Of a DNA stretch of 35,996 nucleotides, positions 1 through 10,847 are shown piece by piece. Source of the DNA: Patescibacteria group bacterium (GTDB taxonomy: Bacteria > Patescibacteriota > Minisyncoccia > UBA6257 > Colwellbacteraceae); contig JAMCQZ010000007.1 in assembly GCA_023380305.1 (NCBI GenBank), positions 1 through 35,996 of the forward strand, read 5' to 3'. Every line of letters begins with the position of its first letter. Position 1 is the stretch's first letter. Position numbers and translations under genes: made by a program. Under the pieces are notes generated by a model, which saw nothing but the letters and a program-made list of their open reading frames with translations, was not told the origin of the DNA and ran no database searches.

Positions 1-540
1 AACAACGGAACCGCCTCCAACCCGAACTCTACCGGAATGTCTTTTGTTACTGGAAAAGTGGGGAATGCCGTGCAGTTTGATGGGGTGGATGATTGGGTGG
101 AAATTCCTTACAGCGCGAGCTTAAACCTGTCTGGGGCGGACGAAACCATTTTAATATGGGTCAAGCATAATGCGAGCGGCAATATCCTTTTTCAAGAATC
201 CGGTTGGAGCAGGAGATTAGGATCGGCAAGTTGGACTTTTTATTTTGTCGGGCATACGAGTAACTCTATCACCGCAGCCGTTTCAAATGATAATCAATAC
301 CATCTGGTTGGCTATACATTTTCAAACGGTCATCTAAGATCTTATTTGGATGGCAAATTGATTGGGGAAAAAGATGCTGTCGCGAACATAGAGCCTGCCG
401 GGGCAAGGTGGTGGCTTGGCAGAATGTGCGGTGGATCTTCGTGCACTTATTTTTATACCGGCATCATTGATGATCTACGTATATATAGCAGAGCTTTATC
501 AAGTGAAGAAATCATGTCTTTATATAAGATTAATAAATAA
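1..540 (+). CDS. LamG/concanavalin A-like domain protein, C-terminal part (5' end outside window)
   Basis: Frame is open from base 1 (NNGTASNPNSTGMSFVTGKVGNAVQFDGVDDWVEIPYS...GIIDDLRIYSRALSSEEIMSLY), typical LamG_3 motifs; stop at 538-540. Confidence 0.85.
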   Translation, partial: NNGTASNPNSTGMSFVTGKVGNAVQFDGVDDWVEIPYSASLNLSGADETILIWVKHNASGNILFQESGWSRRLGSASWTFYFVGHTSNSITAAVSNDNQYHLVGYTFSNGHLRSYLDGKLIGEKDAVANIEPAGARWWLGRMCGGSSCTYFYTGIIDDLRIYSRALSSEEIMSLYKINK

Positions 541-630
541 TTTCGCCCTTGATTTTTAGCGATTTTTGTGGCATCATAGGCTTATAACCCCCTTATATAA
601 GCGGAAACCGGGGGCGATTTTGCTTTTTAA

Positions 631-2619
631 ATGGCGTTCAAACTGATTTCCAAAAACAAGCCCGCCGGCGATCAGCCCAAAGCGATTGACGAGCTGGTTT
701 CGGGTTTAAGCCAGGGTCTTCAAGAACAGACCCTATTAGGCGTGACCGGATCGGGCAAGACCTTCACGGTGGCGAATGTTATCAAAGAGATCGATCGGCC
801 GACTCTGGTCATCGCTCATAATAAAACCTTGGCGGCCCAGCTTTGCAACGAGTTTCGGGATCTTTTTCCGGAGAACGCCGTCCACTATTTCGTCTCCTAT
901 TACGATTATTACCAGCCGGAAGCTTATATGCCTCGGACCGATACCTATATCGGTAAGGAGGCCTTGATCAACGACGAGATCGACAAATTGAGGCACGCGG
1001 CGACCACCAGTTTGCTTACGCGGAAAGATGTCATTATTGTGGCTTCGGTTTCCTGCATCTACGGTTTGGGAAGCCCGGAGGTTTACGAGAAAAACATCCT
1101 GCATTTCAAGGTCGGGGATCGGATCACCCGCCAGGAGCTGATGCGGCAATTCATCAAGATGCAGTTCGGCCGGACAAACGCCGACTTGAAACGGGGTACC
1201 TTCAGGCTTCGCGGAGATAATTGGGAGATCATGCCGCCGAACGAGGAAACGATTTACAACTTCCGTTTGGAAAACGGCGTTATCGCCGAGATTTTGAAAA
1301 TCGACCCGGTGGCCGGATACGAGCCGGAGAAAACCCCGTCGGTTCCGGAAGTCTTCATTTCTCCAGCCAAGCACTTCATCACCTTGGACAAAGAAAGGGA
1401 GTCGGCCATTTTGAATATTGAAAAAGAATTGGAAGAAAGACTCAAATATTTCGAATCCAAAAAGCAGTTTCTGGAGGCCGAAAGGCTGGAGCGCCGGACG
1501 CGGGCCGACATCGCCATGATGCGCGAGATCGGTTACTGCAACGGCATCGAAAACTATTCCCGTCATCTCTCCGGCCGCGCCGAGGGCGAACCGCCGGCGA
1601 CCCTGCTTGATTATTTTCCGAAAGATTTTCTGACGGTGATCGATGAATCGCACGTGACCGTTCCCCAGATCCGGGGTATGTATGAAGGAGATGTTTCGAG
1701 AAAAAAGACTTTAGTCGAATACGGCTTCAGGCTGCCGTCGGCCAAAGACAACCGGCCGCTCACTTTTCCGGAATTCGAAAAACGCATCGGCCAGGTGATT
1801 TATACCTCGGCCACTCCGGGAGATTACGAGAAGGAGCGGAGCGCCAAAATCGTCGAGCAGATCATCAGACCGACCGGACTGGTTGACCCGGAGCTTGTTG
1901 TCCGTCCGGCCAGGGGACAGATCGACGATTTGATTCCGCGGATCAAAGAGCGGGTGGAACGCAAAGAACGGGTGCTCGTAACTACTTTAACCAAACGCAT
2001 GGCCGAGGATTTAAGCTCATATCTCGACGAGCAGAAAATCAAGGTAACCTATCTTCATAGCGACGTGAAGACTTTGGAGAGAATCAAGATTCTGACGAAC
2101 CTGCGGCGGGGGACTTTTGACGTGCTCGTGGGTGTCAACCTCTTACGCGAAGGTTTGGACTTGCCGGAGGTATCGCTTGTGGCTATACTCGACGCCGACA
2201 AGGAGGGGTTCCTGCGGAGCGAGACTTCGCTTATCCAAACGATTGGCCGCGCCGCGAGGAACGTCGGCGGTCAGGTTTTGATCTACGCCGATTCCATCAC
2301 CGGTTCGATCAAGCGGGCCATGATCGAGACCGAACGCCGTCGGAAAATCCAACTGGCCTACAACAAGGAACACCACATCGTGCCCCAGACAATCATCAAG
2401 GAAATCAAGGATATTCTGCCATCGGATGAACTTCTCGATCTTGAAATGAAGCCGGTGCCGAAATCGGAAAGGGCCCTGGAAGCGCTTATCAAGCAAAAGG
2501 AGCGCGAGATGAAGGCGGCGGCCAAGGAACTCGACTTTGAGTTGGCGGCCATCTTACGGGACGAACTCAAGACTTTGAACGAGCAGTTGAAAAAGAAACC
2601 AACGTCGAAGAAGCAATAA
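631..2619 (+). CDS. uvrB: Excinuclease ABC subunit B
   Basis: [70 protein letters not shown]-terminal UVR motif. Confidence 0.98.
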   Translation: MAFKLISKNKPAGDQPKAIDELVSGLSQGLQEQTLLGVTGSGKTFTVANVIKEIDRPTLVIAHNKTLAAQLCNEFRDLFPENAVHYFVSYYDYYQPEAYMPRTDTYIGKEALINDEIDKLRHAATTSLLTRKDVIIVASVSCIYGLGSPEVYEKNILHFKVGDRITRQELMRQFIKMQFGRTNADLKRGTFRLRGDNWEIMPPNEETIYNFRLENGVIAEILKIDPVAGYEPEKTPSVPEVFISPAKHFITLDKERESAILNIEKELEERLKYFESKKQFLEAERLERRTRADIAMMREIGYCNGIENYSRHLSGRAEGEPPATLLDYFPKDFLTVIDESHVTVPQIRGMYEGDVSRKKTLVEYGFRLPSAKDNRPLTFPEFEKRIGQVIYTSATPGDYEKERSAKIVEQIIRPTGLVDPELVVRPARGQIDDLIPRIKERVERKERVLVTTLTKRMAEDLSSYLDEQKIKVTYLHSDVKTLERIKILTNLRRGTFDVLVGVNLLREGLDLPEVSLVAILDADKEGFLRSETSLIQTIGRAARNVGGQVLIYADSITGSIKRAMIETERRRKIQLAYNKEHHIVPQTIIKEIKDILPSDELLDLEMKPVPKSERALEALIKQKEREMKAAAKELDFELAAILRDELKTLNEQLKKKPTSKKQ

Positions 2620-2620
2620 A

Positions 2621-5143
2621 ATGGAAAAGAACAAAATCATTATCAAGGGAGCCCGGGAGCACAATCTGAAGAATATCGATCTCGAGATTCCCAGAAATAA
2701 AATGGTCGTTTTCACCGGACTTTCCGGATCAGGGAAGTCGTCTTTGGCGTTCGATACCATTTTTGCCGAGGGTCAGCGCCGGTATGTCGAATCTTTGTCG
2801 GCTTATGCTAGGCAGTTCTTAGGCAGGCTCGACAAACCGGACGTGGATGAAATCGAGGGTTTGTCTCCGGCGATTTCGATCGACCAGAAAGCTCACTCTT
2901 CAAATCCGCGTTCGACCGTGGCGACCATCACCGAGATTTACGATTATCTGCGGGTGCTTTTCAGTCGCGCTGGAATACCCTTTTGCCCGCTTTGCGGCCA
3001 GGAGATCAAAAAAATGAGCTTGGCCGAGATCGTCGACGCCGCTGTCGCTTTCAGCGCTCCGGAAGGAAAGCTCAAAAAAGAGCTGGTTGTGTTCGCTCCG
3101 GTTGTTCGCGGCCGGAAGGGGGAATATTACCAGATGCTTTACGATTTTCTGGCGGCCGGTTACAGGGAGGCGAGAGTCGACGGCAAAACACATTTCTTGC
3201 GGGATAAGATCAGGATGGAGAGGTACAAACAGCACATGATCGAAATCGTGATCGATCGTCTTCCCGCCGGATTGGATTTTAAAGACAAAGACAACCGTTT
3301 GCGCTTGAGCGAGGCGGTCGAGGCTTCGTTGAAACACGCCGAAGACACGGTGCTTTTTATGAACGCCGGCCGGGAAGTCAGTTTTTCGGCCAAGTTTTCC
3401 TGTCCGAGGGACAATTTTTCTTTTCCGGAGATAGAGCCGAGACTTTTTTCATTTAACAGTCCTTACGGCGCCTGTGATGCCTGCCACGGATTGGGAGTGA
3501 AAGACATCTGGTCGGAAGACACCTGCGAGGTTTGTCGCGGCCGGAGATTGCGGCCGGAAGCCTTGAGCGTTTTGATTAAAAATAAGAACATCGCCGAAGT
3601 AACGGCGTTATCCGTCGCCGAGGCCCAGGATTTTTTCAAGGATCTCGGGGAGAAAATGGACGACCGGCAGCGGGAGATCGCGGAGGTTCCCCTTCGGGAA
3701 ATTTCGGCGCGATTGAAATTCATGTACGACGTGGGCCTCGACTATCTCACTTTGGACAGGAAAGCCGGCACTCTTTCCGGCGGCGAATCGCAGCGTATCA
3801 GGCTGGCTTCCCAGATCGGATCGCGGCTCGTGGGCACGCTTTACATTTTGGACGAACCAACCATCGGCTTGCACCAGCGGGATAACGCCAAGCTCATCAA
3901 CACCTTGCACGAGTTGCGGGATCTCGGCAATTCCATTGTCATTGTCGAACACGACGAGGAGACGATAAGGGAATCGGATTATCTTGTTGATTTCGGGCCT
4001 TTGGCCGGCGTGCATGGCGGCCGGATCGTGGCTAAAGGTCCAGTTCCCGGAATTTTCGGCGACAAAAATCAGGATTCGCTCACCTTGCGTTATCTGCGCG
4101 GCGAAGAAAAAATCGAGATTCCTAAAAAAAGGCGTTCGGTGAAAGATGCGCCGACGATCAAGCTCCGCGGAGTAACGGAAAACAACCTGAAAGATTTGAA
4201 CATCGACATTCCGGTCGGCCGGTTCACGGCTATCACCGGAGTTTCCGGTTCGGGTAAAAGCACCCTGGTTTATGACGTTTTGTACAAGGCGGTCGCCAAT
4301 AAGTTGAATCATGCGAGCTTCAAGCCGGGGACTTGCAAGGGTATTATGGGGCTCGAATACGTCAACCGGGTGGTGAACATTGATCAGTCTCCGATCGGCC
4401 GCACGCCTCGTTCTAATCCGGCGACCTATATCGGCGCCTGGAGCGACATTCGTGATCTTTTCGCTTCGACTGAAGATGCCCGGATCAGGGGATGGAAACC
4501 CGGCCGTTTTAGTTTTAACGTGAAGGGCGGCCGATGCGAGCATTGCGAGGGCCATGGTTATATCGCCATCGAGATGCATTTTTTGCCGACGGTTTACGTC
4601 GCTTGCGATGTTTGCCATGGCAAGAGATTCGATCGCGAGACGCTGGAAGTGGAATATCGCGGAAAGAATATCTACGACATTTTGGAAATGACGATCGAAG
4701 AGGGAGTCAAGTTTTTCAAGGATATTCCCTGGCTTCGCGACAAGTTGAAAATTTTGGACGAGGTCGGCATGGGCTATATCAAGCTTGGACAGTCGGCGAC
4801 AACCCTCTCTGGTGGCGAAGCCCAGCGTATCAAGCTCGCGGCCGAACTCGGAAAGCGCGACACCAGGAGGACGCTTTATCTTTTGGACGAACCGACCACC
4901 GGTCTTCATTTTGACGACGTTAAAAAACTTTTGGAGGTGATCCAGAAGCTTGTCGACCGGGGGAACACGATGGTTGTCATCGAGCACAACCTTGACGTTA
5001 TTAAATCGTCGGATTGGATAATCGACCTTGGTCCGGAAGGTGGAGAAGCCGGCGGCCGGGTGGTTGCGGCCGGCGCGCCCGAAGAGGTGGCGAGGAAAGC
5101 CGGAAGCTATACCGGGGAATACTTGCGGAAAGTGTTAAAATAA
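2621..5143 (+). CDS. uvrA: Excinuclease ABC subunit A (short form, 840 aa)
   Basis: Two ABC ATPase halves ([52 protein letters not shown]), [15 protein letters not shown], second zinc module CEHCEGHGY...CDVCHGKRF. Confidence 0.97.
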   Translation: MEKNKIIIKGAREHNLKNIDLEIPRNKMVVFTGLSGSGKSSLAFDTIFAEGQRRYVESLSAYARQFLGRLDKPDVDEIEGLSPAISIDQKAHSSNPRSTVATITEIYDYLRVLFSRAGIPFCPLCGQEIKKMSLAEIVDAAVAFSAPEGKLKKELVVFAPVVRGRKGEYYQMLYDFLAAGYREARVDGKTHFLRDKIRMERYKQHMIEIVIDRLPAGLDFKDKDNRLRLSEAVEASLKHAEDTVLFMNAGREVSFSAKFSCPRDNFSFPEIEPRLFSFNSPYGACDACHGLGVKDIWSEDTCEVCRGRRLRPEALSVLIKNKNIAEVTALSVAEAQDFFKDLGEKMDDRQREIAEVPLREISARLKFMYDVGLDYLTLDRKAGTLSGGESQRIRLASQIGSRLVGTLYILDEPTIGLHQRDNAKLINTLHELRDLGNSIVIVEHDEETIRESDYLVDFGPLAGVHGGRIVAKGPVPGIFGDKNQDSLTLRYLRGEEKIEIPKKRRSVKDAPTIKLRGVTENNLKDLNIDIPVGRFTAITGVSGSGKSTLVYDVLYKAVANKLNHASFKPGTCKGIMGLEYVNRVVNIDQSPIGRTPRSNPATYIGAWSDIRDLFASTEDARIRGWKPGRFSFNVKGGRCEHCEGHGYIAIEMHFLPTVYVACDVCHGKRFDRETLEVEYRGKNIYDILEMTIEEGVKFFKDIPWLRDKLKILDEVGMGYIKLGQSATTLSGGEAQRIKLAAELGKRDTRRTLYLLDEPTTGLHFDDVKKLLEVIQKLVDRGNTMVVIEHNLDVIKSSDWIIDLGPEGGEAGGRVVAAGAPEEVARKAGSYTGEYLRKVLK

Positions 5144-5147
5144 AACC

Positions 5148-6029
5148 ATGGAGAATCAGGCGAAAACAAGGAAAAAAGTGGGGTTGGCTCTGGGCGGCGG
5201 AGGGGCGAGAGGTTTCGCACACATCGGCGTCATCAAGGCGTTGAAAGATTTGGGCATACCGATAGATTACATCGCCGGCACGAGTATGGGCGCGATTGTC
5301 GGCGGGCTTTACGCCTTGACCGAGAGCGTTGAAAACATCGAAGACCGGTTGGAAGGGCTCGAGGGGAAAAACCTGAAGGTGGTGAATGCCATCATCAGGA
5401 AAGATGCGAAGCCGATCATGAAAAATCAGTCGATGCTCCAGTTGATCGATGAGTTTTTCGGTAATGCTCGATTCGAGGATTGCCATGTTCCTTTTAGGGC
5501 GGTTGCGACCGACGTCAAAACCGGAATTGAAATCAGCCTCGACAAAGGCCTTTTGGCTCCGGCGGTCAAGGCAAGCGCGGCCATCCCGGTGGTTTTCCAA
5601 CCGGTCGAAATCGACGGCCGGCTTTTGGTGGACGGCGGATTGGCCAGGCCGATCCCGGCCGACGTCGTGAAAGCCATGGGCGCCGACGTCGTCATCGCCG
5701 TCGATGTTTCCGCCAAGTGGGTGGATATTTCCGAGGATTTAACCAAAGCCATCAGATGGCAGAGTTTTTACAGCGCTTTAAGCGACATTCTCGCAGCCGT
5801 CAGCCAGCAAATATCAAGAGAGGTCTTGAAAAACAACGCTGACATCGTCCTCCATCCGTCGGTTATGGGATATAACTGGCTGGAATTCGGCGATTCGGCC
5901 GATGTCATCGCGGCCGGTTACCGCGAGGCTTACGCCAACAAGGATTTGATCTGCGGCAAAACCGGTTGCAAGCCGAAGCAAAAAACCGGGCTCCAGGTCT
6001 TCCTCGATTTTCTTTTCGATCTGGAATAA
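5148..6029 (+). CDS. Patatin-like phospholipase (RssA-like)
   Basis: LALGGGGARGFAHIGVIKAL, GTSMG nucleophile elbow, VDGGLARPIP catalytic Asp motif. Confidence 0.93.
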   Translation: MENQAKTRKKVGLALGGGGARGFAHIGVIKALKDLGIPIDYIAGTSMGAIVGGLYALTESVENIEDRLEGLEGKNLKVVNAIIRKDAKPIMKNQSMLQLIDEFFGNARFEDCHVPFRAVATDVKTGIEISLDKGLLAPAVKASAAIPVVFQPVEIDGRLLVDGGLARPIPADVVKAMGADVVIAVDVSAKWVDISEDLTKAIRWQSFYSALSDILAAVSQQISREVLKNNADIVLHPSVMGYNWLEFGDSADVIAAGYREAYANKDLICGKTGCKPKQKTGLQVFLDFLFDLE

Positions 6030-6031
6030 AA

Positions 6032-7219
6032 ATGAAGAAGCTTTACGAAAATTTTCCCGACACGCCCGGCGTGTATTTGATGAAGAACGCCGCCGGCGAG
6101 GTTGTCTATGTCGGCAAGGCGGCCAACTTGAAACGGCGGGTTTCGAGCTATTTTACGAGGCCGCACGAGAGTCGCATTGAGAAACTGGTGTCGGAGATTA
6201 AAAAAATCGACTACAGAAAAACCGATACCGCCCTGGAGGCTTTGATTCTTGAAGCTCGGCTCATCAAGGAATACAGGCCGTTTTTTAACATCAAAGACAA
6301 GGACGACAAGAGTTTCCTTTATTTCGAAATTACCAAAGAGGATTATCCGCGGGTGATGTTCGTCCGGGGCAAGAAAAAGGCGCAGGGCGAGCGGTTCGGT
6401 CCGTTCACTTCGGCTTCGTCGGCCAGAGAGGCGGCGAAGATTTTAAGAAGGATTTTTCCCTGGAGCATTCACCCGCCGGAGAGAATCGGCCAGGCCAAGA
6501 GGCCATGTTTCGATTTCGAGATTGGGCTTTGTCCGGGCACCTGCAGCGGCCTTCCGGATAAGAAGGCTTATCGGAAGAATATCGTCAATCTAAAGATGTT
6601 TTTGAGGGGCAAGAAAAAAGCCTTGATCGCCAGCCTGCAAAAAGAAATGAAAACATCGGCTAAAAATCTTGATTTTGAGAAGGCCGAAAAAATAAAACGG
6701 CAGATTTTCAGCTTGACCCACATCCAGGACATCGCTCTCATCAAGGAAACGGCAATCGCTTCCGGAGAAAAGCCGGCTTTCCGCGTCGAGGGCTACGACG
6801 TTTCCAATATTTCCGGGGATTCGGCCGTCGGGAGCATGGTTGTCTGGGAAAACGGGGCATTGAATAACAACGAATACCGCAAGTTCAGAATTAAAACCAT
6901 CGGCCAGGCGAACGACACGGGGATGATCAAAGAGATGATCAGCCGCCGGCTAAAGAACGATTGGCCTTTACCAAATCTAATCCTTGTCGACGGCGGACTC
7001 GGCCAGATGTCGGCCGCCAGAGCCGCCCTGGAAGAGGCCGGTTTGAAGATTCCTGTTCTTGGCATCGCCAAGGGGCCGTCGAGGAAAGCAGACCGGTTGA
7101 TCGGCAGCCTGCCGAGCGCGGTCTCCAAGGACGATTTATTGAGGCTTCGCGACGAAGCCCATCGATTCGCCATCAGCTACCATAAGAAGCTTAGAAATGC
7201 TAAATTTATTGAGTTATGA
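6032..7219 (+). CDS. uvrC: Excinuclease ABC subunit C, minimal form (about 395 aa from ATG 6032)
   Basis: GIY-YIG domain (DTPGVYLMKNAAGEVVYVGKAANLKRR), UVR motif, RNase H-like catalytic motifs (EGYDVSNISG, LILVDGGLGQ, DEAHRFAISYH). ORF track start at 5966 overlaps the upstream gene; ATG 6032 preferred. Confidence 0.93.
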   Translation: MKKLYENFPDTPGVYLMKNAAGEVVYVGKAANLKRRVSSYFTRPHESRIEKLVSEIKKIDYRKTDTALEALILEARLIKEYRPFFNIKDKDDKSFLYFEITKEDYPRVMFVRGKKKAQGERFGPFTSASSAREAAKILRRIFPWSIHPPERIGQAKRPCFDFEIGLCPGTCSGLPDKKAYRKNIVNLKMFLRGKKKALIASLQKEMKTSAKNLDFEKAEKIKRQIFSLTHIQDIALIKETAIASGEKPAFRVEGYDVSNISGDSAVGSMVVWENGALNNNEYRKFRIKTIGQANDTGMIKEMISRRLKNDWPLPNLILVDGGLGQMSAARAALEEAGLKIPVLGIAKGPSRKADRLIGSLPSAVSKDDLLRLRDEAHRFAISYHKKLRNAKFIEL

Positions 7220-8220
7220 AATTATCTATTGGAATAGTCGGCTTGCCGAATGTTGGAAAAAGTACGCTTTTTAAGGCTTTAACCAAGCAAGAGGTGAATA
7301 TCGCCAACTATCCTTTCGCGACCATTGATCCGAACGTGGGGGTGGTGGCGGTGCCGGACGAACGCCTGGAAACGCTTGCCAAAATGAGCCAGTCCAAGAA
7401 AAAGATCCCGGCAGTCGTCGAATTCTACGATATCGCCGGACTTGTCAAGGGAGCTTATCAAGGCGAGGGATTGGGCAATCAGTTTTTGGCGAATATCAGG
7501 GAGACGAACGCCGTAGTCCAGGTGGTCCGTTGTTTCGAATCTTCGGAAATCATCCACGTGGAAAACGGTGTCGATCCTGTCCGCGATATCGATATCATCA
7601 ATACCGAACTGATTTTTAAGGATTTGGAGACCGTCGGCAAACGCTTGCAGAGTCTGGAAAAAGAAGCGCGTACCGGAGACAAACAGAAGCTTTACGAACT
7701 CGAAGTTTTAAAAAAGATCAAAGACGGCTTGGAAAAGGGGAGTCTTATCGTCAATCTGGGAGAAGCGAGGAAGGAACCGGTTGTTAAAGAACTCGGACTC
7801 TTGACGGCTAAACCGCAGATCTATCTCTTGAATGGCGCGGTTGAAGACGTTAAGCCGGAGCTGCGGGACAAGATCAGATCGCTTAACGCCGGTTACGTCA
7901 TTCAGGACCTGGGTCGTTCGACCGATCTTTCGGAGCTTATCAGAAAATCCTACGAGGTTTTGGGATTGATGAGTTTTTTCACGACCGGCGAGGACGAAAC
8001 CCGCGCCTGGACGATCGAGCAGGGGACCAAGGCTCCGCAGGCGGCTGGCGTCATCCATACCGATTTCGAGAACAAGTTCATCCGCTTGGAGGTGGTCGGC
8101 TATTTGAAGTTGGTCGAGGCCGGAAGCTGGAACAACGCCAGGCAAAAAGGCTGGATTAGGCTTGAGGGCAAGGACTACGTCGTCGAGGACGGGGATGTTG
8201 TTGTGGTAAGACACGGATAA
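7216..8220 (+). CDS. ychF: Redox-regulated ATPase / Obg-family GTPase YchF
   Basis: GIVGLPNVGKSTLFKALTKQEVNIANYPFATIDPNVGVVAVPDERL, DIAGLVKGAYQGEGLGNQFLANIRE; ATGA overlap with uvrC. Confidence 0.96.
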   Translation: MKLSIGIVGLPNVGKSTLFKALTKQEVNIANYPFATIDPNVGVVAVPDERLETLAKMSQSKKKIPAVVEFYDIAGLVKGAYQGEGLGNQFLANIRETNAVVQVVRCFESSEIIHVENGVDPVRDIDIINTELIFKDLETVGKRLQSLEKEARTGDKQKLYELEVLKKIKDGLEKGSLIVNLGEARKEPVVKELGLLTAKPQIYLLNGAVEDVKPELRDKIRSLNAGYVIQDLGRSTDLSELIRKSYEVLGLMSFFTTGEDETRAWTIEQGTKAPQAAGVIHTDFENKFIRLEVVGYLKLVEAGSWNNARQKGWIRLEGKDYVVEDGDVVVVRHG

Positions 8221-8275
8221 TGGTTCGGAAATCGCCATTTTAGGGTTATAATTAACAGGTTAAAACCGATCGGGC

Positions 8276-10390
8276 ATGTTTCTTCAAAAACTCGAGTTAC
8301 AGGGATTTAAATCTTTCGCCAATAAGACCGTTCTGGATTTTCCCGGAGGCATCGCCGCCGTGGTCGGTCCGAACGGTTCCGGAAAATCGAACATCACGGA
8401 CGCCATCCGCTGGCTTTTGGGCGAACGTGAGGCCAAAAACCTCCGCGGCGGGAAGAACGACGATCTGATTTTCGCCGGAACCGAGAAAAAAGCGCGCATG
8501 GGCATGGCGCAGGCTTCGTTGTATTTTGACAATTCTTCGGGTTTTTTCCCGACCGAGTTCAAGGAGGTGGTCATTAGCCGGCGCGTTGACCGCGACGGCG
8601 ATTCCAAATTCTTCCTCAATCAGTCGGAGATGAGAATGAAGGACATCGTCGATTTCTTCGCCAAAGCCAAGCTTGGAGCGAGGGGTTTGAATATGATTGG
8701 CCAGGGCGAGAGCGACATGATTTTGAAATCCACCCCGCTCGAACGCCGCGAATTGATCGAGGAGCTTTTGGGACTCAAAGAATATCTTTTAAAAAAGAAC
8801 GCCGCTTCGAGGGAACTTAAAAATACTTCCTTCAATCTGGAAAAAGCCCGGGCCCAGGTGGCCGAGATCGAGCCGCATTTGCGCAGTCTGCGGCGTCAGG
8901 TTTCCCGTTGGACCAAAAGAGACATTCTGGCCGAGGAGTTGCGACAGATCGAAAACAGCTATTTCAGCGGCCGCGTCCGGCAGATCACAGAAGGCCTTCG
9001 GGCTTTCGACCCGGAAATGGAGAAGCTGGACGCCGAAATCGCGAAGTTGAAATCCGAACAGAAAATTTTGGAGGCCGAGTTCAAAAAAATCGAGGTTTCC
9101 GAGCCCAAGGCCAAAAAAGAGCTTGAAGCCCTGAGAAACAAACGCCGCGAGCTTTTTAACGCCAAAATGGCGGCTTCGGCGGCCCCGGTTGTGGCCGGCA
9201 AACCCGCGGCGCCGGAGACCGACCCGAAACTGCTTTTTAAAGAGATCAAGGAATTGGCCGAGGCGGCTTTGGCTTCCGAAACTGAAGATGATCTGAAGGC
9301 GGTTTTGAAAAAAATCGTCAATTTGATCGAAGACGTCGAGAACGCCGACGAGGCCTCGGCTCCGGCCGCCGTCCAAGAAATCGACAACGGAAAACTCGTC
9401 GAATTCAACCGGCTGATGGACAGCCTCGATGAGGAAGAAAAAAGATACCAATCCGAGCTCGACGGGTTCAATAAAGTTTTCCGGGAAAGCCTGCGTTCGG
9501 TGGAGTCAAAGAAAGACGAGATCGAGGAACTCGACGACAAGAAACAGCAATTGATTTTCAAAAAAGACAAGGTGCTTTTTCAAAAGTCCGAGCTTGAAAA
9601 CCAGCTCCGGGCGATTTCGCGAAAGTTTGAGGATTTTGCCTCGGCCGCCGGAGCCGACTCTTCGATGGACGAACGGCAGGCGGAACAGCGGATGATGCGG
9701 CTCCGGGCGGAGTTGGCGAGCATGGGCGACGTGGACGAGGCGATTATCAAAGAGGCCGAGGAAACGGAAAAGAGGCACGCTTTCCTGGCCGGCCAGATCG
9801 CCGATCTGGAAAAAGCTTCGGCCGACTTGAAAATCTTGCTCAAGGACCTCGATTTCAAGATCAGGCACGAATTTAACACGGCGCTCGGGAAGATCAACGA
9901 CGAGCTCCAATCCTTTGTCAAACTGATGTTCGGCGGCGGCCGGGCGGAATTGAAGCTGGAGAACCGCCAAGCGCTGAAGCTGGCGGCGGTCGGAGACGGC
10001 GTCGCGGTCGGGACCGGAGCGGTTCTCCCGGTCGAAGAAGAGGCCGACGAGACAAGGCCGGGCATCGAAATAGACGTGGTTTTGCCTAAAAAGAAAATTA
10101 AAGGCTTGGAGGTCCTTTCCGGCGGCGAAAGGAGTCTTCTTTCGATAGCCATTCTTTTCGCTCTTATTTCCATTTCGCCCCCGCCCTTCTTGGTTTTGGA
10201 CGAAGTCGACGCGGCGCTCGATGAGAGGAACGCCAGGCGTTTTGGAGAGCTTCTCAAAAACTACGCCCGGGAGACCCAGTTCGTGATCGTTACCCATAAC
10301 CGCGCGACCATGGAGGCGGCGGACGTGCTCTACGGCGTTACCATGGGAGACGACGGCGCCTCGAGGATTGTTTCCTTAAAGCTTTCTTAA
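8276..10390 (+). CDS. smc: SMC-like ATPase, short form (704 aa), apparently without hinge domain
   Basis: Walker A VGPNGSGKSNITDAIRWLLGE, signature VLSGGERSLLSIAILFA, Walker B FLVLDEVDAALDERN, coiled coil between. Confidence 0.88.
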   Translation: MFLQKLELQGFKSFANKTVLDFPGGIAAVVGPNGSGKSNITDAIRWLLGEREAKNLRGGKNDDLIFAGTEKKARMGMAQASLYFDNSSGFFPTEFKEVVISRRVDRDGDSKFFLNQSEMRMKDIVDFFAKAKLGARGLNMIGQGESDMILKSTPLERRELIEELLGLKEYLLKKNAASRELKNTSFNLEKARAQVAEIEPHLRSLRRQVSRWTKRDILAEELRQIENSYFSGRVRQITEGLRAFDPEMEKLDAEIAKLKSEQKILEAEFKKIEVSEPKAKKELEALRNKRRELFNAKMAASAAPVVAGKPAAPETDPKLLFKEIKELAEAALASETEDDLKAVLKKIVNLIEDVENADEASAPAAVQEIDNGKLVEFNRLMDSLDEEEKRYQSELDGFNKVFRESLRSVESKKDEIEELDDKKQQLIFKKDKVLFQKSELENQLRAISRKFEDFASAAGADSSMDERQAEQRMMRLRAELASMGDVDEAIIKEAEETEKRHAFLAGQIADLEKASADLKILLKDLDFKIRHEFNTALGKINDELQSFVKLMFGGGRAELKLENRQALKLAAVGDGVAVGTGAVLPVEEEADETRPGIEIDVVLPKKKIKGLEVLSGGERSLLSIAILFALISISPPPFLVLDEVDAALDERNARRFGELLKNYARETQFVIVTHNRATMEAADVLYGVTMGDDGASRIVSLKLS

Positions 10391-10414
10391 CAGGTTTTTA
10401 CGGAGGAGATGTGC

Positions 10415-10536
10415 TATAATAAAAAAAGAAAGCGTTTGACCACTCATCTCAAAAAATAAATATATATTTCACGACTGACCGTTCCGTAAGGAAGTTCTCT
10501 TACATTGACGGACCGCGTTTTTCTGTGTAGTATATT
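10415..10536 (+). promoter_or_regulatory. Probable promoters of the rpsP operon
   Basis: Extended -10 TGcTATAAT (TATAAT 10415-10420), a second TTGACC at about 10436 ahead of an AT-rich stretch, and TTGACG (10505-10510) upstream of TAGTAT/TATATT just before the rpsP ATG. Confidence 0.45.
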
Positions 10537-10545
10537 TTACAAGAT

Positions 10546-10809
10546 ATGTTAGCCATAAAGTTGAAAAGGATCGGAAAAAAGGGCCAGGCTGCTTTTCGCG
10601 TGGTCGTGGCCGAAGCGAAGTCTAAATTAAGAGGTCAGTCTATCGAGGACCTCGGTTATGTCAATCCGCACACCAACAAGTTTGAGATTGACAGAGACAG
10701 GATTAATTATTGGATCAAGAACGGCGCCCGGGCCACTGAAACCGTGAAACGGTGGATAGTAAAATCTGGGATGGGGGGACAGACCGCCGTTGAAAAAAGG
10801 TCGAAATAA
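10546..10809 (+). CDS. rpsP: 30S ribosomal protein S16
   Basis: MLAIKLKRIGKKGQAAFRVVVAEAKSKLRGQSIEDLGYVNP; S16 signature. Confidence 0.96.
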   Translation: MLAIKLKRIGKKGQAAFRVVVAEAKSKLRGQSIEDLGYVNPHTNKFEIDRDRINYWIKNGARATETVKRWIVKSGMGGQTAVEKRSK

Positions 10810-10847
10810 TTTTTTCAATAATAACAAATAAGCAGACACAGCAAGAC

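Noticed and set aside
736-1653. Long antisense ORFs (736-1653, 3608-4987, 9506-10297, 22359-23261, 29422-30282, 32464-33372, 33397-34185)
   Set aside because: All lie opposite strongly identified genes; long antisense ORFs are expected from GC-rich third positions.
7210-7219. Alternative genetic code (UGA recoded to Gly as in some CPR lineages)
   Set aside because: uvrC ends with TGA overlapping the ychF ATG, and pcm also ends with TGA; UGA acts as a stop.
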